A stretch of DNA of 64,000 bases from the NCBI RefSeq assembly GCF_001969385.1, contig NZ_CP014796.1, positions 4,295,501 through 4,359,500 of the forward strand, in the 5' to 3' direction. Position 1 is the stretch's first letter. Each line of letters begins with the position of its first letter. Under the pieces are notes generated by a model. The model saw nothing but the letters and a program-made list of their open reading frames with translations, had not been told where the DNA came from and ran no database searches. Positions 59,793-64,000 of the stretch are shown here, in pieces. The stretch comes from Salipiger profundus (lineage in GTDB: Bacteria; Pseudomonadota; Alphaproteobacteria; Rhodobacterales; Rhodobacteraceae). The translations under genes were made by a program, and so were the position numbers.

Positions 59793-60680
59793 TCATTTCG
59801 AACCCTCCGGAGCGCCAGCTGCTCGAATGCCACTGAAAATCTCGTCGCGATTGATCAGCACGATCTGCTGGTCCTGGGGCGCGCGCGCTTCGAGGGCGGT
59901 ATCTAGACCGAGGCGTTTGAGCGCATAGTAGAGGAGCGCACGTCTCACCTTGATCTTCGCCTTGCCGCCGCGCATGCCATAATCGAGGGCAATAACCTTC
60001 GCTTGTGTTTCCGAGAGATCGGGGTGTGGCCCAACCTCCAGCGTGACCTCGGCAAGCCAGTCGTGATCGTCGCCGGCCGATTTGTCGCTTTCGCCCGAGC
60101 CTCGAACCTCAAGCATTCGAGACAACAGGAAGCCCTTGAAGCAATCGTCGGTTTGGCAGAACGCCCGAGTGTGCCAGCGGAAACCGTCAAACGCGATGGC
60201 ATGGGGGGCGATCCAGCGCCAGCGCGGCTCGGGGCTGGACAGGGACTGGTACTTTACCTCGATCGCCTCGGACCGACGGATTGCGCCAACGACCGAACGA
60301 AGCGTCGCCGGATTGACCCCACGAACTGGCGTAGGGGCGGCCGCGTAGGGCGGGAGGTTGGCGATCCAAGCGTCCTCGCGGTCGAGGAGCCCGTCAGCGA
60401 CTGATCGGAGTTGTGCAAGGTAGCGGCTCGCGTCGGGCTCGAGGAACTGCGGCTTGAACTCGGAGCCGCGTACATAGGTTCGCGCACTCTTGTCGTAGAC
60501 CATGTTGTCCGGCGCGAAGCCGATGTAGCGGTTCAGGTCGGTGGACGCCTGGTTCACCGATACCCCGAACTGGTCCATCAGATCGCTGCGGTTCACATGT
60601 CCCTCCCAGAACAGGCGGAACTCTATGAACTCGAGGCGCTTCTCGACACCCCAGCGAAGTTCCGACCGGTCGCTCTCCAA
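59793..60680 (-). CDS. WYL-domain regulator of defence operon (BrxR/CapW-like)
   Basis: A 295-aa protein. The winged HTH is at about residues 12-60 (EFIEFRLFWEGHVNRSDLMD, GVSVNQASTDLNRY). The WYL domain is at about residues 125-190 (EVKYQSLSSPEPRWRWIAPH and DGFRWHTRAFCQTDDCFKGF), followed by a WCX-type C-terminus. This is the BrxR/CapW layout of repressors that head BREX, CBASS and other phage-defence operons. The start is TTG with GGAGGTGATTTT before it. It is the first gene of the seven-gene unit; a dyad in its promoter region could be its operator. Confidence 0.88.
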   Translation of the reverse strand: MESDRSELRWGVEKRLEFIEFRLFWEGHVNRSDLMDQFGVSVNQASTDLNRYIGFAPDNMVYDKSARTYVRGSEFKPQFLEPDASRYLAQLRSVADGLLDREDAWIANLPPYAAAPTPVRGVNPATLRSVVGAIRRSEAIEVKYQSLSSPEPRWRWIAPHAIAFDGFRWHTRAFCQTDDCFKGFLLSRMLEVRGSGESDKSAGDDHDWLAEVTLEVGPHPDLSETQAKVIALDYGMRGGKAKIKVRRALLYYALKRLGLDTALEARAPQDQQIVLINRDEIFSGIRAAGAPEGSK

Positions 60681-60708
60681 AAATCACCTCCGGGCCAGAT
60701 CGGTGGAC

Positions 60709-60723
60709 CCGCAAACTATGCGG
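60709..60723. promoter_or_regulatory. Candidate WYL-regulator operator
   Basis: CCGCA-AACTA-TGCGG, flanked on both sides by GGACC-type sequence, 29-43 bp upstream of the WYL start. BrxR-type proteins bind inverted repeats in such positions. Inference. Confidence 0.4.
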
Positions 60724-60957
60724 ACCCATTTTCTGTGCTCTCGATGACGCTAACTGAGGGGAGGAAAGCGGGCAATCGAAATTGCGGGTAACTGCGCTAC
60801 ATACCCTTGGCTGACACTGATTTCTTCCTGGCGGGCCAGCCTCCGGCTCAGAGAGCTGCTCGACGTACAGCGAACTCAGCCCTCCCTCCGATCCGAGGCA
60901 CTGCAATCTTCACTGTCATCGGACTACTTGCCTCTTGCCTTCCCCTTCAGGAAGCAT

Positions 60958-60989
60958 GTTACTTCTGGCAAAAAATTGCCAGAAGTAAC
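60958..60989. repeat. Perfect 14-bp palindrome with AAAA loop
   Basis: GTTACTTCTGGCAA and TTGCCAGAAGTAAC are exact inverted arms around AAAA. It could be a terminator stem, a regulator site or a junction mark at the outer edge of the defence island. Confidence 0.7.
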
Positions 60990-61050
60990 GGTCGTATCAG
61001 TTGGTCTCTTCAAGGCGAGCTTTGAGCCAGTGGAGAAAGAACGGATGACG

Positions 61051-61259
61051 TGTCCACTTAACCTTCTTTCCGTGCTATTCATGGATAGGAGGGTTCGATC
61101 ATGGGACGCACATCGACCGCTGCGACGCCGCAGAAACGGGACGCGGACACGAAGCTGGCGCAGAGCCGCCTGAGCGTGCTGGAACTGGCGAAGGAGCTTG
61201 GCAACGTCGCCGAGGCCTGTCGTCAGCGGGGGCTGGACCGGACCAGCTTCTATGAGTGG
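61051..61259 (+). pseudogene. Truncated IS481-type transposase fragment
   Basis: From ATG 61101 (AGGAGGGTTCGATC before it) the frame encodes the transposase N-terminal HTH: RLSVLELAKELGNVAEACRQ and RGLDRTSFYEW. In IS481-like elements the protein continues with a KRRFQ-type sequence and a DDE domain. Here similarity stops after codon 53 at 61259 and the frame runs into DUF3489 sequence. TGTCCACTTA at 61051 may be its left end. A dead remnant. Confidence 0.65.
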
Positions 61260-61266
61260 AACTGCT

Positions 61267-61404
61267 CTCGACCTTCTCGGCGGCGATGTGCAGGCCCAGC
61301 TTCGTCTTCAGGTCACCTGAGATCGAACCGTGGGCGGTAGGGGTCAAGCATACGGTGGCCTCGACCATCTCGGCGACTGTAGCCTCCTTGGGACACTGAA
61401 GCAT
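61267..61404 (-). pseudogene. DUF3489 gene fragment
   Basis: On the minus strand, CPKEATVAEMVEATVCLTP and HGSISGDLKTKLGLHIAAEK match the end of DUF3489 proteins (normally followed by a GRGRVYRI-type end). The reading is lost after EKVE at 61267, where the IS481 fragment abuts, and no upstream half is present. DUF3489 genes commonly neighbour DUF2493 genes in these elements, so this is backbone damaged by the IS event. Confidence 0.65.
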
Positions 61405-61669
61405 GGCGATAATCTGTGCAGTAAAGTGTCAGAGTTCGGCCTCCTCTGAATGTCGGCTTTCTGCGCACGGGCTTTTTCGTTCGCGCCCGCAGAGAATGTC
61501 CGGACGCCGTCCTCCGTGCACGTCGCGCCGGGCCGGGCGGGGTGATCCTGGCGGAATGTCCGCTTCCATGTCCTGACAAGGGCATGTTCGCACAGGCAGA
61601 GAATGTCGGCTCACCGCCCACCGTAACGTATGCAGGAAGCTGCGCGGCCATTTTGAATCGGTGCAGCGC
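61405..61669. other. Gap with repeated GAATGTCSG motifs
   Basis: No gene seen. GAATGTCGG or GAATGTCCG occurs four times in the same orientation (61449, 61495, 61555, 61602), 46-60 bp apart. This looks like degenerate repeated non-coding DNA. It lies downstream of the DUF2493 gene. Confidence 0.4.
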
Positions 61670-62596
61670 TCACGCGCTGCCCTTTGCGAGTCGGTAGACC
61701 GGGATGCCCATCTTGCGGGCCTTGTCGGCGAGGTTTTCCTGAATGCCGGTGCCGGGGAAGACGATGACCCCGATCGGCATCGAGTCGAGCATCCGGTCGT
61801 TGCGCTTGAACGGCGCAGCCTTGGCGTGTTTCGCCCAGTCCGGTTTGAAAGCGACCTGCGGCACCTTGCGATTGTCGGCCCAGGTGGCCGCGATGCGTTC
61901 GGCACCTTTCGGCGTTCCACCGTGCAGAAGGACCATATCGGGGTGCTTGGCATGAACCTGATCGAGCCTGTCCCAGATCAGCCGGTGATCAGTGGTGTCC
62001 CCGCCCGAGAAGGCAATCTTCGGCCCTGCGGGCAAGAGCACCTCATTGTCGACCCTGCGCTTGGCCGCGAGGAAGTCGCGGCTGTCGATCATGGCCGAGG
62101 TCATCTGGCGATGGTTGACCCGTGAACCGGAGCGCGGCGACCAGGGCTTGCCGGTGCTGCGCAGGAAGAGGTCGGCGGCAGTGTCGCGGAAGGTCTCCAT
62201 GCTGTCGCGGCGCTCGATCAGGCTCTGGCCGATACCGATCAGGGTCTCCAACTGGACGGATTTGACCTCGCTTCCGTCCTGTTCGCGCTGAAGGCGCTTC
62301 TGGGCCTGCTCGTTGTCATCGAGTTTGCGTTCGATCCGCTCGACGGCGCGGTGGAAGGTGTTGACCGTGGACCACATGATCTCGTCTAGGTCGAAATCGA
62401 GGCTGGTGTCGGCCATGGTGGAAATCAGAGCATCGAAGATGTCGGCAACCGCGCCCTGGATGGCGGTGTCCTCGGGCGTGATCCGGGGATCAGCCTCGCC
62501 CTCGGCGGGACGGTAGCCATAGAGTTCGAGCTCTTCGATGACATGGGCAGTGGGAGACGTGCTGTGATCGGGTTCGAATTCGTCATGGGCATACAT
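61670..62596 (-). CDS. DUF2493 (YspA/cpYpsA-like Rossmann) protein
   Basis: A 308-aa protein. The N-terminal 170 residues are helical and acidic, including a coiled segment (RIERKLDDNEQAQKRLQREQ). The C-terminal DUF2493 domain has PKIAFSGGDTTDHRLIWDRL, DMVLLHGGTPKGAERIAATW and PIGVIVFPGTGIQENLADKA, a Rossmann-like nucleotide- or ADP-ribose-binding fold related to YpsA/SLOG proteins. AAGGACACATCCC precedes the ATG. Such genes are standard in alphaproteobacterial conjugative elements; the role is unknown, possibly nucleotide-ligand sensing. Confidence 0.88.
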   Translation of the reverse strand: MYAHDEFEPDHSTSPTAHVIEELELYGYRPAEGEADPRITPEDTAIQGAVADIFDALISTMADTSLDFDLDEIMWSTVNTFHRAVERIERKLDDNEQAQKRLQREQDGSEVKSVQLETLIGIGQSLIERRDSMETFRDTAADLFLRSTGKPWSPRSGSRVNHRQMTSAMIDSRDFLAAKRRVDNEVLLPAGPKIAFSGGDTTDHRLIWDRLDQVHAKHPDMVLLHGGTPKGAERIAATWADNRKVPQVAFKPDWAKHAKAAPFKRNDRMLDSMPIGVIVFPGTGIQENLADKARKMGIPVYRLAKGSA

Positions 62597-62952
62597 GGGA
62601 TGTGTCCTTCGGCTGGACCGCGACCGTCGCGGCCTTCATGGCGACGACAAGCCCACGGGCGCTCCGGTCTGGCAGCCCGAGCTCTTTGCGAGGGCCTTGA
62701 TGGCAAAGCCCGGCTGATTTGCTTCGCGCTGTAAAGGCGGGGGAGACGGGGTCCCCACGCGACCTGTCGCGTGGGGTGGCGGGCCGCCGACGGAAATCAG
62801 TCGGGCGCCGCCATTGCCGGGCCGGAGCGTTTGTGGGCTGCTCGCCCTCTCAAGAAGGCCAAGGCGCGGTCCCCTTGCCGAGGTGCCCCAACCCCTTGCC
62901 CATGGCGGGATCGGTCATCCCCGAGCACGGCCCTCTCTGGCTATTGTGCGCG
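62597..62952. other. Gap with strong hairpin at 62753-62776
   Basis: CCCCACGCGAC (62753-62763) and GTCGCGTGGGG (62766-62776) form an 11-bp stem with a 2-base loop, likely a terminator or mRNA-end structure between the Toprim and DUF2493 genes. No convincing gene is present. Confidence 0.5.
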
Positions 62953-63987
62953 CTATATGAAACGGCTGACGTCCTCAGGGGCAATCTGCACCCGGATCTG
63001 CGCCCGAAGCGCCTCCAGGCCGAAGCTGACGAGATCGTCGTTGAAATCTCCCAGCATGGGCGAGAGCGTGATGGCCTCGATCCCGGCTCCGATGGCCCGG
63101 TCCACCAGGCTGTCCCGCGCGGCGTCACCTGCCGGATCGTTGTCGCGGACGATGTAGAGCCTGCGCAGATGCGGGGAGAACTGGATGGCGGAGAGATGCC
63201 CGGCCGAAAGTGCGGAGGCCATCGGCATCCTGGGCAATGCCTGCCGCAGCGAGAGGATGGTTTCGATCCCCTCGCCTGCCGCCATAACATCCTGCGCCCC
63301 GCCAAACCGGACGGCGTTTCCCAGCAGGTCTCCCATCGCCTTCCTCGGCGGATCGACAGGTGCCTTGCCGGAACCGTCGCGCATGAGCCAGGTGCGATGC
63401 GCACCGGTGATCCTGCCGTCGAGGTCGGTGACGGCGGCGATCATGGCCGGCCAGGTTTCGGTCGGGCCATCGTCCTCGGGCCGCCAGTAACTGTTGGGAT
63501 GGAACCGCAGACTTGCGGTTCCGCGTAAATCCGCAATGCCGCGTGTCCGTAAATAAGTCTCTGCGAGACTGCCGGTGAGCGGCTGCGTCATGCGCCAGAG
63601 GCGACGGGCGGCTTCGGACGATCCCGATGGTACTGGCGGTGTTTGGGCCCTGCGGGATTGCAGCACCGGTTCAGGATCCGGTAGACTGAGGAAGCGGCGC
63701 GCTTCTTCGGCAATGTCGGCGAAGTCAATGAGGCCAAGGCTTTCACCGATCACGTCGAGCAGATCGCCATGCTCACCGCTCTGGGCATCGGTCCATTTTC
63801 CAGCCGCACCCTTACCGGCCTCCGGCCCGGTCAGACGGACGAACATCGAACGACCGGGCGTGTTTCGCACATCCCCAACCTGCCAGTAATTGCCCTGTTT
63901 GCGCCCATTCGAGAGATAGTGGCGGCACACCGCCTCGGCCTGGAGACCAAGACGCTGCGCCAGCTCGGAAGCGTTGAGACGTGCCAT
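62953..63987 (-). CDS. Toprim-domain protein of element backbone (DUF7146/primase-like)
   Basis: A 344-aa protein. An N-terminal region (VCRHYLSNGRKQGNYWQVGD, then TDAQSGEHGDLLDVIGESLG) is related to primase-associated domains. The Toprim fold has the glutamate motif VMAAGEGIETILSLRQALP and the DxD motif LYIVRDNDPAGDAARDSL. Proteins of this kind may prime DNA on entry or in replication of the element. GGGAGGCCGCGTG precedes the ATG at 63987. Its upstream neighbour is outside the window. Confidence 0.88.
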   Translation of the reverse strand: MARLNASELAQRLGLQAEAVCRHYLSNGRKQGNYWQVGDVRNTPGRSMFVRLTGPEAGKGAAGKWTDAQSGEHGDLLDVIGESLGLIDFADIAEEARRFLSLPDPEPVLQSRRAQTPPVPSGSSEAARRLWRMTQPLTGSLAETYLRTRGIADLRGTASLRFHPNSYWRPEDDGPTETWPAMIAAVTDLDGRITGAHRTWLMRDGSGKAPVDPPRKAMGDLLGNAVRFGGAQDVMAAGEGIETILSLRQALPRMPMASALSAGHLSAIQFSPHLRRLYIVRDNDPAGDAARDSLVDRAIGAGIEAITLSPMLGDFNDDLVSFGLEALRAQIRVQIAPEDVSRFI

Positions 63988-64000
63988 CACGCGGCCTCCC

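Larger units (their letters stand above)
60681..61050. other. Promoter region of defence operon and junction sequence
   Basis: A gene-free stretch of 370 bp upstream of the WYL gene. It contains a CCGCA/TGCGG dyad at 60709-60723 and the long palindrome at 60958-60989. It presumably holds the operon promoter. Sequence after about 61050 belongs to an IS fragment. Confidence 0.5.

Noticed and set aside
1..64000. CRISPR array, tRNA or rRNA genes
   Set aside because: No regularly spaced identical repeats of CRISPR type and no cloverleaf or rRNA-like sequence were noticed on reading. A tRNAscan/CRISPR search was not possible.

Overview
The window reads as accessory DNA of a high-GC alphaproteobacterium, most likely Rhodobacterales or a close relative. 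The evidence is gene content only: a Trb/TraG/VirD2-type conjugation cluster with DUF2274, DUF2840, DUF736 and DUF2285 partners, a RepA of the alphaproteobacterial type, and RpoH/ROSE-style heat-shock signals. No rRNA, tRNA, CRISPR array, integrase or attachment site was found, so whether the element is an ICE or a plasmid cannot be settled here.

Region 1 (about 0.3-15.6 kb) is a protein-quality and stress-tolerance island resembling the transmissible locus of stress tolerance (tLST/LHR). It holds four Hsp20 proteins, FtsH, a stand-alone ClpG/ClpK-type disaggregase, an M48 peptidase, a KefB-like antiporter and an SPW membrane protein. Less usual members are an RNA-polymerase-omega-like protein, two NDUFS4-like proteins, a glycosyltransferase and a glycogen-debranching-type enzyme. 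Heat-shock promoter candidates precede hsp20 (2333-2361), ftsH-clpG (12865-12893) and the hsp20 triplet (13951-13980). The first is followed by a ROSE-like RNA thermometer.

Region 2 (15.8-38.5 kb) is the conjugation machinery, read right to left: repA, DUF2840, traF, DUF736, transglycosylase, candidate oriT, relaxase, traG, copG, trbB-C-D-E-J-K-L-F-G-I and DUF2274, with a convergent LysR gene at the end. Two insertions interrupt it. One is an mntR-mntH manganese module between copG and trbB. The other is an IS3-family element with a 3-bp target duplication exactly at the trbB/trbC junction.

Region 3 (38.3-40.3 kb) is a transfer-control cassette like that of ICEMlSymR7A: an XRE regulator (QseC-like), a small DUF2285 protein (QseM-like), a two-frame FseA-like gene and an AlpA-type excisionase (RdfS-like). 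The two FseA frames join exactly at a UUU-C sequence inside a WGLCFP motif, which matches the known +1 programmed frameshift from UUU to UUC in FseA.

Region 4 (41.9-60.7 kb) is a defence island. Seven genes in one direction with overlapping or almost touching ends encode a WYL regulator, a GmrSD-like DUF262/DUF1524 nuclease, a 1725-aa helicase with DUF1998, an SNF2 helicase, a 1491-aa adenine methyltransferase, an SMC/Rad50-like ATPase with a CxxC hook and an HNH nuclease. Parts resemble DISARM, Druantia and helicase-methylase-ATPase systems, but I do not recognise this full combination. It is the best candidate for a little-described system here.

Region 5 (61-64 kb) returns to element backbone: transposase and DUF3489 fragments joined back to back, a DUF2493 protein and a Toprim protein.
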